DNA of 64,000 bases from Rutstroemia sp. NJR-2017a BVV2 (GCA_002946415.1 NJPS01000059.1:62001-126000); one strand, 5' to 3'; positions 23,320 through 35,143 are shown, counted from the stretch's first letter. The notes: generated from the sequence alone by a model not told the origin. Numbers and translations are program-made.

Positions 23320-26300
23320 ATGAACTACCACAAACATAGTTTAAAAATCCTATAGTACAATGTTATGAGGTCAAGGGACGAGGTCATGGCAACGCTACTT
23401 CGTGACCCCAAGATCCAAGAATACGATATTCTAGCTCTCCAAGAGCCATGGAGGAACCCGTTTACCTCAACTATATATAACCCAATCTCATACTCCTTTC
23501 ACTTATGCTTCCCAAAAGACAGCAAGGAAGTACCGGCGAGAGTCTGCTTCTTTATTAATAGAAAGCTTGACCCGAACAGTTGGAGATTCAAGGAACATAC
23601 TCGAGATCTTACTACACTAGATATTACTATACAAACCCCAAATACAAACACAATATCAAAGATTGTAATACACAATATCTACAACCCTCCGAAGTCCTCC
23701 GACCGCCAGGAGAGCTATTTACCGTACCTTAGAACAGCCCTCAAAGCATACGATGGAGACGAACAGATTATTCTAGGAGACTTCAACTTGCATCACAAGC
23801 TCTGGGGGGGCCCAATAGCACGGACCGACCCGGAATCGGATGAACTAATCGATATTATTGAAGAGTTTCAACTAGGTAGCCTCCTGCCAGCTGGCATATT
23901 TATATACGACGACAAAAATGCACAAAGCTATATAGACCTTTGCTACGGCACTCAAGACCGCGTCGACAGAGTCATTACGTGCAACACAGACCCTAGAATG
24001 GACCACAACTCTGACCACCTCCCAATTACAATAACGCTAGACCTCAGGATTATACAACGGCCAGAAATGAACACACGGGATTGGTCCAGGATGGATGAAA
24101 AAGAATTCCGAACATATCTGGCACACGAGCTACCAAAAACTCAATGCCCCAAGACAAAGACCGCGTTGGACAGATATATAGGAGAGGTAGTAGCCGCTAT
24201 ACAGACTGCTATTAACCATTCCACGCCACTGAAAAGATAGTCCCCAAGAGCGAGAGCCGGCTGGTCCGCCGAATGTAAGGAAATGCAGCTAGAGGCACGA
24301 AGGCTCAAGCACCAAAATAGTCGAGAACACACGGAAGAGAACTGGGAAGCCTATCGCACAGCCCGAAACCGGAAGGGAAGGGTGATCCGCAGAGCTCTAC
24401 TCCAAGGTCACCGGGAACAGGTCGAAAGAGCGATGCAGAGCCCGGAGAGTATATGGAAACTAGCCAAGTAGGCAAGAAACAGAGAAGGGGCAACAGCAAC
24501 AACAACTCCAACACTGAAGGACCCTGTAACAGACATCGAGTATACAGAAGCACAAGATAAGGCATACCTCCTGAAAACCACGTTCTTCCCCACTCCTCCG
24601 GAACCAGATCTGCAAGACATAAATAGAGCCGAATACCAGGACCAGATCTCCTTCCCGGATATCACAGAAAAGGAAGTACATCAAGCTATCACCTCAATAC
24701 CTCCAATGAAAGCTGCAAGACCCGACAGTATTATAAACCGAGCTCTCTATGTTGCTACTGCCCAAATAGCCCCCTATCTCACAAAAATATTCAATGGAAG
24801 CCTACGGCTGGGGTACTGCGCAGTACACTTCCGGCATTCAACTACCATAGTCCTCAGAAAACCTGGCAAGGATGACTATACGGTACCCAAAGCGTATCGA
24901 CCGATAGCCCTACTTAATACTATTGGAAAAGTGATGGACTCGATAATCGCAAAAAGAATCAGTTATGTAACAGAAGTATACCAACTGTTACCGAGCACCC
25001 ATATAGGGGGACGCAAAGGGAGATCCACTGACCATACAATATATATTATTATCGAAAAGATATATAAAGCCTGGAACTTGCCCGATCCGCAGGTGGCAAG
25101 TCTTCTACTACTCGATATTACTGGAGCTTTCGATAATGTTTCATATACCAGATTGCTCCACAATCTCCGGAAACGCAGAATAGATGAGAGAACTATCAGA
25201 TAGATAACCAGCTTTCTAGCAGACCGGAGCACAATTATCAGCTTTGATACATTCAGATCAGAAGTTTATAAAACAACTACGGGTATCCCCCAAGGATCTC
25301 CGCTATCCCCTATCCTGTACCTATATTACAATGCCGACCTAGTAGAAATCTGTAATCAGGAACCTAATACTATTGTGTCGGGATATATTGATGATATAGC
25401 TATTTTGCGATAGGGTAGCTCAACCGAAGAGACCTACAACGGATTAACAGAAACCATACAAAAAGCCAACGAGTGGGCAAAAAGACATATATCGGTATTC
25501 GCACCGAGCAAATTCCAGCTCACTCATTATACAAAAAGACGTCAGGCGGAGGTTGACCGCCAAGTACAAGTAGATCAAACGGCAGTCCACCCGTCCCCAA
25601 GCAGCAAATATCTCGGAGTCGTACTCGATACAGCGCTAAATTGGAAATATCATATTCAGAGTATAATAATGAAAACCTCGAAATCCATTAGCGCCCTAAC
25701 AAGTCTGGCTGGTTCCATATAGGGAGCAAGTATCACAGAGCTCAGAAAGATCTACCAAGCGGTCATTATCCCTCAGATAATATACGGCTGCTCAGCATGG
25801 TCCGTGGCCCAAGGGCGCGGAGAAGGCTACACAAAGCAAACCATCGACTCTCTCAAAAGACTCCAAGCTAAAGCAGCTAGAATTATCGGGGGTGTATATA
25901 AGACAATATCAGGCCAGGCCCTAGACATAGAGCTTCATCTACTTCCCATCGAGCAACAAATTTGGAAGACAAGCGCCGAGACAGTCAGCAGAATCCTCTC
26001 TACCAACAAGACACCCACCTTAACAGGATTTCGCTGCTTTAGAAACAATAGAAGCCGAAGGAGACAGACATCCTACCTAAGTCCTTTGGAACATATCTAT
26101 AGACGTCTCCACCAGAGCTGAGGCACCACAATTGAAGAACAAGAGCCTATCCCACCCTACATTGTACCACCATGGTGGCAAGGACCAAGTATAAGAATAG
26201 CTTCAAATGTAGAAACAGCTAAGAAACAGCACAAAGACTTCCTCCAACACTCTTCAAGCTGCATACTTATCTATACTGACGGCAGTGGCATCGAAAATCA

Positions 26301-27168
26301 GGTAGGAACTACAGCAGTATCACCTCTGACAAGATCCACGAAGTTGGCATATATAGGGAACAGCGAAACTTCAACGGTTTATGTAGCAGAATTACAAGGT
26401 ATCAAACTGGCCCTTCAGATTGCAGACGAGGATGCAGAGAAAGGGAACAGGAGAGACAAAATAGTTATCTTCACAGACAATCAAGCGGCAATCAGAACAT
26501 TTCAGAAACCAAACAGTAGATCAGGTGTCTACATCGTGGCCGAAGTGATACTACTGATAGATAAGCTCCAAAGAGATCGGGGAACACAAGTGGAGATAAG
26601 ATGGGTCCCAGCCCATATAGGTATCTGGGGGAATGAGGCAGCAGACAGAGCAGCCAAAACAGCAGCAAGGGCCAGCCGGGGAGCCCCGAACGTTACTCAA
26701 TCAAAGGTTTATCACCTGCTAACGACTCTTAAAACGTGGATCATAAGGCAGACATGAGCAGAGTGGGCATACAAATGGGAGACGGAACAGAGAGGGAGAG
26801 CCACCTACAAATACATTCAGAAACCTATATATAGGGTCCTACGTTTACACCACGGCCTGAAGAAGTAGCAGAGCATACTGCTCATCCAAATGCGAACAGA
26901 GAAAATTGGCTTGAGAGATCACTTATGGAAAAGGAAGGTTCCGGAATTCGACAACCCAGGATGCGACTGCAGCGAAGGACGACAAACCGTCAGTCATATC
27001 CTTCTCAGATACCGAAAGTACCGGGACCTACGACAAAGGGAGTTTGATATCCAAGGACGAATGGACATAAGGGCAATCTTAAACAAGTCAAAATCAGCCA
27101 CAAAAGCCATACGATTCATAGAACAAACGCACCTCCTTGGGCAGTTTAGGAGATGTGGTACAGTATAG
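23320..27168 (+). pseudogene. LINE ORF2: endonuclease, reverse transcriptase, RNase H
   Basis: One frame of 1,283 codons beginning MNYHKHSLKIL, with premature stops at 23353, 24238, 24469, 25201, 25411, 25720 and 26866 (TAG) and 26119 and 26755 (TGA). Endonuclease motifs: ALQEPW, GDFNLHHKLWGG, YIDLCYG, SDHLPITI. RT motifs: RPIALLNTIGK, GGRKGRSTDH, LLLDITGAFDNV (motif A), TGIPQGSPLSPILY (B), GYIDDIAIL (C, the catalytic DD). RNase H: LIYTDGSG, AELQGIKLAL, FTDNQAAI, WVPAHIGIWGNEAAD. A terminal CDCSEG...HILLRY zinc-like motif follows. The stops fall at expected Trp or Gln sites, for example the Trp of S-x-W-G after GSI at 25720. The element is inactive unless reverted or supplied in trans. Confidence 0.9.
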
Positions 27169-27485
27169 AGAGACAAAGTAGAACACTGGGGGGAGACTGA
27201 AGGTATAGGGACACTAGCAGGCTAGCACCAGCGGCAGCCAAGGAGCCGGGTTTTATCCTAGAAGATTGAACAAAGCACTCCTTTTTATATCTATATATAC
27301 AGCTGTAGATAGGAGCCAGACCGTCTAGCCGAGGAGGTTGCTGGTCGCCGCAAGACGATAAAGTGAAGTACAAGTACCTATTACGGTAAAGCGCACTTCG
27401 GTAACTGCACCAAAGCTAGACTACCCCGGCATAGCAGTCCTTCGGACTGCTGGATCCGTGTATGACGTAATCAATCAATCAATCA

Positions 27486-27499
27486 TACTGCTGGGACCG
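27486..27499 (+). repeat. Right target-site duplication of the LINE (14 bp)
   Basis: Perfect copy of TACTGCTGGGACCG from 21,445-21,458, directly after the LINE tail. Confidence 0.85.
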
Positions 27500-27529
27500 A
27501 TGGGACTGATGGGTTAGTAGAGAACGAAA

Positions 27530-27741
27530 GGTCTATATAACTAGATAGTTTTCCTTAGTATATAGAGCTTCGTGCTCAACGACAATTACTACTTGTTTAC
27601 CTACTATTGCAAACAAAGATCGATTCCCTATGTAACTGTTATCAACAATAAACCCTACGATAATACTACTAGTCGTCGCGACCGATAGTATTCGAGATCC
27701 GGACCACTTCCACGTGACTCCGAAGACGAGCATTCGTAACA
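27530..27741 (-). mobile_element. Partial LTR of the family at 3821-4199
   Basis: Read on the minus strand from 27741 it begins TGTTACGAATGCTCGTCTTC and follows the LTR at 3,821 for ~210 bp, including GGATCTCGAATACTA, GTAGGTAAACAAGT, CACGAAGCTCTATATACTAAGGA and ATATAGACCTTT. Beyond that the sequence differs and runs into TCCCAGCAG minisatellite sequence that the LINE has split. Either the LINE inserted in this LTR, or this is a truncated or subfamily LTR next to the LINE target. Confidence 0.65.
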
Positions 27742-28007
27742 ATTATATCGATTCTAAACTACTTTTTAATGATTTCGGTTAAATTGCAGGTGATCGGGTA
27801 GTGAGGGCATCCCCTAGTGACCCAGTTATCATCAAACTAGAGATATTCACATATATATTTATATTTGTAAAAAGATTCTGTACCAATCTATATATATAAG
27901 GATCTTATATATTAACTATATTTAGGAAGTTCACTATTGTTGATATCTATTATAGTTTCTAAAAAGATCGTATCTACAATATTTCACGTAGAGTTTCCCT
28001 TACTATA

Positions 28008-29964
28008 TTATTTTCTGCCGTCATCATCTCTACCACTGGCAGCCTTTTTGACAGAGTTCCAGTCCATACCTAGTGCGGCCATCAACCCCAAACAAACCAC
28101 CGCAACACAGCTCCAGAAAGTTCTCGTAACCGCGAAGTTGTAAACATCGATAACTTGTGACTTCTGCGATGCTGGTACGGTTTTAAGAAGATTCGTTGCC
28201 CCCTGTTTGGTGATGCTGTCAACATCTATATCGGGTATGTTCGACAAGCCTTGCCGGAGGAGGTTCGTGAAAATGTTCTGGGAAATGGAGATAAAGAGCG
28301 CAGCGCCGGTACTGATAGCAAAGGCAATGGCTGTCATACCAGCAGGGATATCTTCTGCGGCGAGCGCAGTTTGAGAAGCCGACCAAGGTTGAGGAATTGC
28401 CAGTCCCATTCCGAAACCATACATGATTTGCCATCCGATCCATGCGGAAGGTCCTGTGTTTGATTTGAAGCTTGTGATGAACCCGAAACCGACAGCCATC
28501 ATGGTGGACCCAAGCAACATGAAAGGTGTGTAGTACCCAACCACAGACAGTGTGAAACCTGAGCTGATGGCCGCAATGGAAAGAGATATAATAGAAGGCA
28601 GGAGCATCTGTCCTGACTTGGCTGCTGAGGCACCTTTGATCGCTTGAAACCAGATCGGCAACTTTGAAGATGTAAGTTAGTGCAAATTGACCACGAATTT
28701 GTCAGATTATAATTTGAATTGACCTACAAAGTAGTCGGAAAGGTTAAAAGCTGCCGATGCGCAGAAGGCATACAATATGCATAGTCCCATGGTCTTGTTG
28801 AACAAAATTGACGGAGGAATGACCGCGTTGTCCCTTCGCAGGGTCTCTAGAGCGACAAAGACAGTAAATGTGACTCCGAAGACCACCAAAAGGCCAATAA
28901 TTCTGCCGCTACTCCAACTGTATGTGGTCCCACCCCATTCAAGAGCCAGTAGAAGACACGCAATACTACCGGAAAATACAAAGAGATGAAGAAAGTTCAG
29001 CTGCCTGAGTTTGGAAATGAAGGAACCTTTAGGGATGGTCTGGTTCTTAGAGTCGTGGAAGAGGAAAACAAGAATAACAATCGTGAATCCGCCTACTGGC
29101 AAATTGAGCCAAAAGCTAGGTGTTGTTAGCATGAACTCGGCCACGATATAAATTACTTACCACCATCTCCAGCTGACGTATGTTGTCAAAGCACCCCCAA
29201 TCACCGGTGCGACAATAGAAGCAATGCATTCGAGGGCTCCAACCGTACTATTGTAAATCGGTCTCAAGTGAAGTGGAACCGAATGAGCGATCGCGCTGGA
29301 ATATAGATAGGATAAGTCAAAGTGCGACACGAGAAGGGATAGAATTTACATGAAAACCCCAGTAACAATGCCGGAAGCGCCACAACCAGAAATAGCCCTC
29401 CCAATTATGAAAGCAGCTGAGCTAGGTGCTGCAGCAGACACGGTAGACCCAAGTTCGAGAATGGCTACAGCCATAATCAAAATCCATTTCACTCGAAATT
29501 GCTCGTAAAGTTTTCCATAGAAAAATTGGGTTGAACATGTTGTAAGCCGGTCTATAAGTCTGATCAGCTGAAACTTCTGGGCGAATCGTGATTAATGACT
29601 GTGGATCTCTGAACCTACATGCTGAACCATACCAGCCGATATCTGTTAAGACACGGAATTCATTCGAAATGGTAGCTGCCGATGTCCCTACGATAGTATT
29701 GTCCTAGGATTTCGTGTCAGAATGCGATTGCTGTATATCAAGAAGATTACTTGCGAGACCTATGATGAAAATCGCGAGTCCTAATGCTATCGCAACAGGG
29801 AATAATTCCCGCGCCCCAAGGTATGTTGGGTCATCCCCATCGGCTCGTGCATTCGTTGTCGAGATCGGCTCGGCGTCATGGATAGAATTGATAGCTTTCT
29901 CATCGATTTGCATTGAATCAAAGTTTATGATGTTGCCTGTGGCACCTTCCGTGGAAGTATCCAT
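28008..29964 (-). CDS. DHA14-type MFS multidrug/toxin efflux transporter (557 aa)
   Basis: Proposed complement(join(28008..28661, 28728..29115, 29161..29295, 29350..29551, 29619..29703, 29755..29964)). Start MDTSTEGATGNI. Family signatures: FIIGLDNTIVGTSAATISNEF (motif D1-like, TM1), DIGWYGSAYRLTTCSTQFFYGKLY, GRAISGCGASGIVTGVF, WRWCFWLNLPVGG (motif C region) and YFLPIWFQAIKGASAAKSG. About 14 hydrophobic segments fit the drug:H+ antiporter-2 subfamily of fungal toxin and azole efflux pumps, in the plasma membrane. The first intron is GC-AG (donor GCAAGT, acceptor CCTAG); only this choice yields the conserved L-D-N-T-I-V block. The other introns are 45-67 bp GT-AG. No biosynthetic cluster genes adjoin it, so the substrate is unknown. 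Confidence 0.9.
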
Positions 29965-30794
29965 CTCGATGAAGAAAGCTGTTTTGTATATGAAACAGTC
30001 AGCCAGATGCAATACTTTGAAAAGGAACCAAGAAAGACGAGAGCTGAGACCAACGAGTGGGCGAATGAACTCATGCGGCTATTATTGCCGTAGAGATAAT
30101 CACCTTCCCCATCCAGATAACGATCGCCGGGAAGTCGTATGATTGAGATAACTTTCCTGGGAGTGTTCCCGAATTGGAATATCATCCTGCGGCACAGTAT
30201 GTCGTCCTGCGGCACCAAATAAACATATGGACAATCATCTGTAATGAGATGGTAGATAATACAGAGACCGGAATTGTAATCAGAGGAGGCAAAGCTTATT
30301 CCGATAAGAGTCGGACCGGCTTGGGTCTTGAGATTTCAGCGGGACATCATCGTGATTCGGGTATACTAGAAAATCCGTACATTCATTTTATACGTTCTGA
30401 ATTGAAGGATGTCTTTTGACCGTGGATCATTTACTGCTTTCAGATATAGCTACTTACATAAGTTGAAGCAAGGGAGCACCAGGAGTGGCACTAGCGACAT
30501 AGTATTTGTTGGTCCGAATGCACGGCGCAGCAGCAATATACATCGGATGGTCATGTACATAGAGAACTATATAGAAGGGCCTTATGCCCTGATTAATAGG
30601 AATCAGCCTTGATCACCAAACCATTGCCTACTGCACCTTTTGAGTGCATTCGGGCAGTACAGGTGACTCAGGCGACAGTATTTAGTCGGGGCCCGCCTCA
30701 AATCTTGCTCTTTCAAAAAACTCACGGGAAGACACTTGTTCCTCGCTGTACTCCTCAAAACCCTTGCTACGAGAAGCAGCTCTAAAAGATTAAG
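29965..30794. other. Intergenic between divergent genes
   Basis: Separates the MFS start from the orphan gene at 30795. Frames at 30174-30419 and 30409-30612 lack coding character. It could hold both promoters. Confidence 0.4.
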
Positions 30795-31157
30795 ATGCAC
30801 CAAGATACTACTACCGAGGCATCTAACAGCCATAACAAAACACAAGCTGAGCTTTTGGATCTGGTCAACGACTATACCACTAAGCACGGCCCCCCCGCCA
30901 CGTCTTACGATGGAGCGAAGAATACAGTCTTCGGTTGGACTGACGATGGCAAAGGTGTCTGGGTTCTACCTGCAACGCAAGCCAATTCCAGGCGTTTCGA
31001 GGATATTGCTATGTCGCGGCCTCGTCTAGGTCAATGTCAGATTATGGAGTTGGCTGGCGCTGAGTACTTCGCGGATTGGAAAGATTCGGACCGAGCGAGA
31101 GCAGCGAAGGAGGCTAGGCCACAGGCAATGGCCGAGGGCAATACTGAGCAGTCTTGA
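30795..31157 (+). CDS. Hypothetical 120-aa protein
   Basis: A single-exon frame MHQDTTTEASNSHNKTQAEL to a TGA at 31155. It is soluble and polar, with an N-terminal Thr/Asn-rich stretch, a middle block NTVFGWTDDGKGVWVLPAT with aromatic and Gly residues as in a small folded domain, and a charged Ala-rich C-terminal helix (DWKDSDRARAAKEARPQ). No signal peptide or transmembrane segment. I do not recognise a family. The balanced composition and a good start support a real gene, but transcript evidence is absent. Confidence 0.5.
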   Translation: MHQDTTTEASNSHNKTQAELLDLVNDYTTKHGPPATSYDGAKNTVFGWTDDGKGVWVLPATQANSRRFEDIAMSRPRLGQCQIMELAGAEYFADWKDSDRARAAKEARPQAMAEGNTEQS

Positions 31158-32373
31158 CTTTGGCAAGGATGTATGGGCTTGAAAAATGTTCACTTCTATG
31201 CCCACTCGCTGTCCTCAGTGGAAAAGACATGGAAACGCAGAAATCACGACTCTTTATGTCTTCCCTAAGGATATAAAACAATAACAACTTGATTGAATTA
31301 CATTGAACAACAAATTTGATCGTTAATATAAAGTAAGAAATGAGATGGTTAGCAAAGCGGCAAGGTCCTGCGCTCGAGAGGGTTGTCAACCACACTGGCT
31401 ATATTAGTCTCAGAGCAGGATCGAGAATAAAGCTGACTTATCCTCTGCCCATCCTGTATTCTCATACTGCATCTGTCCTGATGGTCCTCCCAGCTCAAGC
31501 AGAATCTCACACATGTAGCTCATTTTGGATATATATATCCAAGAACCGTGAGCAAGTCTTGACATACGACGTCGGCTGGTACCGAACAGAACAGCAGACA
31601 CTCGATCGCCACACACCCACCCGCCGGCATTTCTACTCTTAACGTCGACAGAGTGAGGCATAGCCAGAATAACTAAACCATTGGCCTCGAAGTCCATGAC
31701 CCATTTACCAACACGACGCACTGAGCGCATGGCGCAACTCTACGAGAACACGGGTATGTAAGACGGGGTACCTGCTGAGTTTGGGTACTCCTCAGGAGTA
31801 CAATGTATTAATGACTAGTGGGCACCCGATGGGTGAGTTGAAGGGATATCGACTACCAATTGGCGATGCCGGACCCTATTTAAGTATATGCTACCCTGTG
31901 AAAATGGTTGGATAGGTTGTAGGTTGGTTGAAGGTGCTCACTGATTCAATGAATATATATAAATGACTTGAGACACCCGAAACCCCACCCATAGGTACCC
32001 ATTACGCTGCCTAGGGCTAATCAGTATATAAATAGCTCTCCAACATATCAAGCTCGATATTCACGTCATGCGGCTTGCTCATAATTTCTTCAGGGATGTG
32101 GAATATTGAACTGTGTGAAAAAGCCCGTGTTTGTGGAAGGAATGGGTAAGTTTTACGCAGCTAGTCTGTGGCGGAGCAGGTGATATAGACGCTTTGAGGG
32201 AATAAAAAATGTTGAACACTTGAGTTTAGGCCGTCTGGCTTCATCTTGCGAGCTCCACGCCCAAGCACAACGCTGATACTAGTAAATATATACAGTATAT
32301 ATCAACCAAGTAATACTAGTTTATGGATATGAACCAGCAGGTATAACCGAATTGTCACATGTATTCTCTGAGT
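31158..32373. other. Intergenic with short repeats, no gene
   Basis: Overlapping opposite-strand frames at 31340-31642 and 31410-31730 have no recognisable product. At 31,760-32,010, motifs such as GGTACC, GGGTACTCCTCAGGAG and CCACCCATAGGTACCC resemble the repeat debris at 18.6-19.9 kb. Confidence 0.4.
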
Positions 32374-33325
32374 CTATAAGCACTGGGAGTAATAAGTGTT
32401 GGAAACACGACAGCTGCCTGATGAACAGCAGGCTGGACCATTCCAGCCCTGGCCACCACACTGGCCGTAGAGGGTAGAGCAAGCGCCAGAGGTCGGGGTC
32501 GACGAAGAGGTTGAAGTTGTAGGTGTACTTGATGAGCTGGAAGAGCCTGATCCTGAACCTGAAGCCTCGGAAACGGTGATACTGGCCGAACCAGAGCTAC
32601 CATAACCCTCGGTAGAGACAATCTGATAAGCAGCGGCGCTGAGAGGGTTGTGGGTCATGCCATGAGCTTGGTAGTAATTGTAGTGGTTTGCAGTCGTCAC
32701 TGTGCCGCTAGAGCGCTTGTTCTTGCGAACGGACCAGTTCTGAAGGTAGTTGTTGCCCCGGTTGACCAAGCAGACTTGGTAATCGCTACCATCGCTGTTA
32801 AGAGTGCCCATATTTGTGCCGTCAGAGCAAGGATTGTAGCTGCCATAATCCTCGAGAATCTATCAAAGGTCAGACAGCATTCACATCGTTATGTCAGTCA
32901 GTAGCGATTTACATAATTTTCGCCTTGTTGTGACCAAGTGTATACAGCAAGGTAGAAGTTACCCCCACTGTTGACGCTACCCGAGAAGTTGATCGTCCTG
33001 GGCGTCGCAGTAGACCAGCCCTTGCCCGCGGTGAAATCGCCGACGTTGGACCAGGTCACCGAATATGAGCCGGCAGCCCCATTGGTGTAGACGGTGTTAC
33101 CACTGCTGCCATCGTCCCCTAAGCGTCGGAGTTAGCCCAAAAACCCTGAATATTAGGGTAATCCTGAACAGTGTACATACAGAATTGGTAGAAGTAGCCA
33201 TTGTTCGTGCCTTGAGCGTTGGGACTATTGCGCTTGGTGAGCTCGGCAGGTGCTGCCCCAGCCGGGCTGGCGAGGACGCCAGCTACAGCTGCAGCAGCAA
33301 CAAAGGCAGTAGTAAAGGAGATCAT
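32374..33325 (-). CDS. GH11 endo-beta-1,4-xylanase with C-terminal CBM1 (278 aa)
   Basis: Proposed complement(join(32374..32859, 32913..33118, 33181..33325)). [19 protein letters not shown] is a signal peptide, followed by a KR processing site (ELTKR). The beta-jelly-roll motifs of GH11 are clear: [49 protein letters not shown] (near the nucleophile Glu), [20 protein letters not shown] and [19 protein letters not shown] (acid/base Glu). A Ser/Thr-rich linker joins a CBM1 cellulose-binding module ([22 protein letters not shown]...YYSQCL). The introns are 62 and 53 bp. It is secreted and cleaves internal xylan bonds. It is co-oriented with the neighbouring esterase, glycosidase and xylosidase. 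A possible XlnR/Xyr1 site lies about 150 bp upstream. Confidence 0.95.
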
Positions 33326-33473
33326 GATGTCCCAATGAAATGTTTCCTGAGGAAAAGATCCTTTGAAAGGGGGCGAGGTTTGATAGGGTGGAAGTGATAT
33401 AACTGAAATGTGTGACGAGGAAGCTGCTCAACTCAACCTATATATCTCTTTCTGTGGTCGACTCCAAGTTAAT

Positions 33474-33479
33474 GGCTAA
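33474..33479 (+). promoter_or_regulatory. Candidate XlnR/Xyr1 site GGCTAA
   Basis: GGCTAA, the core recognised by the xylanolytic activator XlnR/Xyr1 in Aspergillus and Trichoderma, lies ~150 bp upstream of the xylanase ATG; a TATATAGG box follows, closer to the start (about 33,437-33,444 on the minus strand). A single 6-bp match is weak evidence. Confidence 0.3.
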
Positions 33480-33901
33480 AGTAAACCAAGAACCTAATCA
33501 AAAGCAATATATTTCTGCAATAGCCTGAAAGACGGTGATGAAGTCAACTGAGTTAGAGGAATTGCGGAAAGTGGGTGTTGCAAGGTGTACTTGCCAGTGA
33601 TTGTAGTATAGAACCCGGTCTCCAGGTGGAGAACCGGGTAATTTATCTAGTTAATTTCTATGTCGGCAGTCTTATATATCAAGAGCCGGGAGGAACGCAT
33701 ATACCTCCCCTAGTACTAGACATCATTTCTCATTTTCACAAATATAACTTATTTCTCTAATCACCTATACTATGCAAACATAAACTTGACTCCAAGGGCT
33801 TTATATTAAACTTTTAAAATAGTCTGTTGAAGTATATACTGATAGCTTCTGCTGGATGGAAATATTTACAATAATAGTAGTAGCTATTAAGAACGTTGGA
33901 G
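33480..33901. other. Upstream xylanase promoter / downstream esterase 3' region
   Basis: No coding frame. Contains the space between the esterase stop (33902) and the xylanase promoter; an A/T-rich 3' UTR-like segment is at 33,760-33,880. Confidence 0.4.
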
Positions 33902-35143
33902 TTACAAGCACTAGAATGAGTTAGCCTGGGTTCATTAAACTTTAAAGAAAGATTCAAACCTACCTGGGAGTACCAAGCATTGCTAAAAGTGCAAGTAGTA
34001 CCGGATTCACAGCTTGAACAACCTGTCCATCCCGTGCCTCCACATTGACCATAGCGTGCAGCAAGACAACCACCTGGTGCTGCTGTACTTGTAGTAATCG
34101 GAGAAGTCGTATCAACATTGGAAGAACTAGAAGTTTCAGTCTTTGATGTGGTGGTGCCCGAAACACTCGTTGTGCTGCTTCCTGCACATGCTTGAGAAAT
34201 ACAAAACCATGCTAAGTCATTAGTCTCGTGGACCGGAACAGTGTGTCCCACGCCTACAGCCGAATATCCGACGAGTTTTGTGCCGTCTCCATAGACCATC
34301 TGTGTGTAAGATGATTGTGGCGAATTGGTGACGTTATGTGAAAAAGAAACACCGAGGACGTTGGACCACTCTTTGAGCGATTCAGCCAAATTCTGATAAT
34401 ACAGCGTTGTATCAACTGTACCATGCCAGCTTCAAAATCATATATTAGCATGAACGAGCCAACTAGAAGATATGTTTGACTTACATCAACATTTTGGGTC
34501 TAGACCCTGTGTAGCCAGGATAATAACTGCGGACAAGATTGCCCCAGGTCTCAGCACTTTGGACGGTTTGACCGTTCGCGCATTGAGAGTTCCACGCCGG
34601 CGTCGCCATTCCGGCAGTAGCACTCGCGACATAAAAGCAGCCATCCGGGACGCCAGAATACACGCTAGCCGCCTGGAAAACCTCTGGGTATGCACCGGCT
34701 AGGACATTGGTCATCATCGCACCGGAGCTGCTTCCTGTGACATAAACTTTGGATGCATCACCACCGTAGTTGCTGACTGCATATGATACCATGTTGACAA
34801 TGGTCTGACTGTCTCCGCCGCCATTGTGCGTCAATGATGCCTTTGATGAGACATCCCAACATCCACCTGAAGAAGGAGAGTTTGGGTAGATGACAATATA
34901 GCCGTAAGTGTCAGCGTACTGTGCGTATTTTGTTTCCCCAAAGTATCCTGTTCCTGTTCCTTGACAGTGATGAATTGCAACAATGATTGGAGCCAGGGCT
35001 TTTTTGGTCGTTGGGACATAAATATACATGCCAGCAGCCGTGGGTCCAGATTTGAATGCGGTGACCTGCTTCAAAGAGGATGTGAGTGCAGTAGCCGAAG
35101 TTGCTAAGGCGAACAACGCCGCGAGGGAAGAGAGGAGATGCAT
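33902..35143 (-). CDS. CE1 acetylxylan/feruloyl esterase with CBM1 (377 aa)
   Basis: Proposed complement(join(33902..33910, 33964..34429, 34485..35143)). Signal peptide [19 protein letters not shown]. The alpha/beta-hydrolase core has [11 protein letters not shown] (oxyanion region), the nucleophile elbow GSSSGAMM (Ser139 by position), [20 protein letters not shown] with the catalytic Asp, and [11 protein letters not shown] with the catalytic His: the CE1/Esterase-PHB layout of fungal acetylxylan esterases such as AxeA. A Thr/Ser linker leads to a CBM1 ([18 protein letters not shown]...WYSQCL). The final C-L-stop is encoded by a 9-nt last exon after a 53-bp intron; without splicing, the frame runs on into unrelated residues. 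Secreted; removes acetyl (possibly feruloyl) groups from xylan, aiding the adjacent xylanase. Confidence 0.92.

Larger units (their letters stand above)
21459..27485 (+). mobile_element. Full-length Tad-like LINE retrotransposon, RIP-damaged
   Basis: A 6,027-bp non-LTR element bounded by a perfect 14-bp target-site duplication. It has an A-rich 5' leader, ORF1 (gag-like with a zinc knuckle, 21590-23305), ORF2 (endonuclease, reverse transcriptase, RNase H, C-terminal zinc motif, 23320-27168), a 3' UTR and an AATCAATCAATCA tail instead of poly(A). The coding order EN-RT-RNaseH is that of the Tad clade common in filamentous ascomycetes. Neither ORF contains a frameshift, but 16 premature stops (12 TAG, 2 TAA, 2 TGA) disable them; most are explained by CpA to TpA changes (CAG/CAA to TAG/TAA; TGG to TAG). 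It was therefore probably intact at insertion and later hit by RIP. Confidence 0.9.

Noticed and set aside
21590..27168. TAG read as sense (recoding) in the LINE
   Set aside because: Nuclear genes in the window end normally at TAG, and the stop positions match CpA to TpA mutation of Gln and Trp codons.
31340..31730. Overlapping ORFs on both strands
   Set aside because: Mutual shadows with no start context or domain; region has repeat debris.
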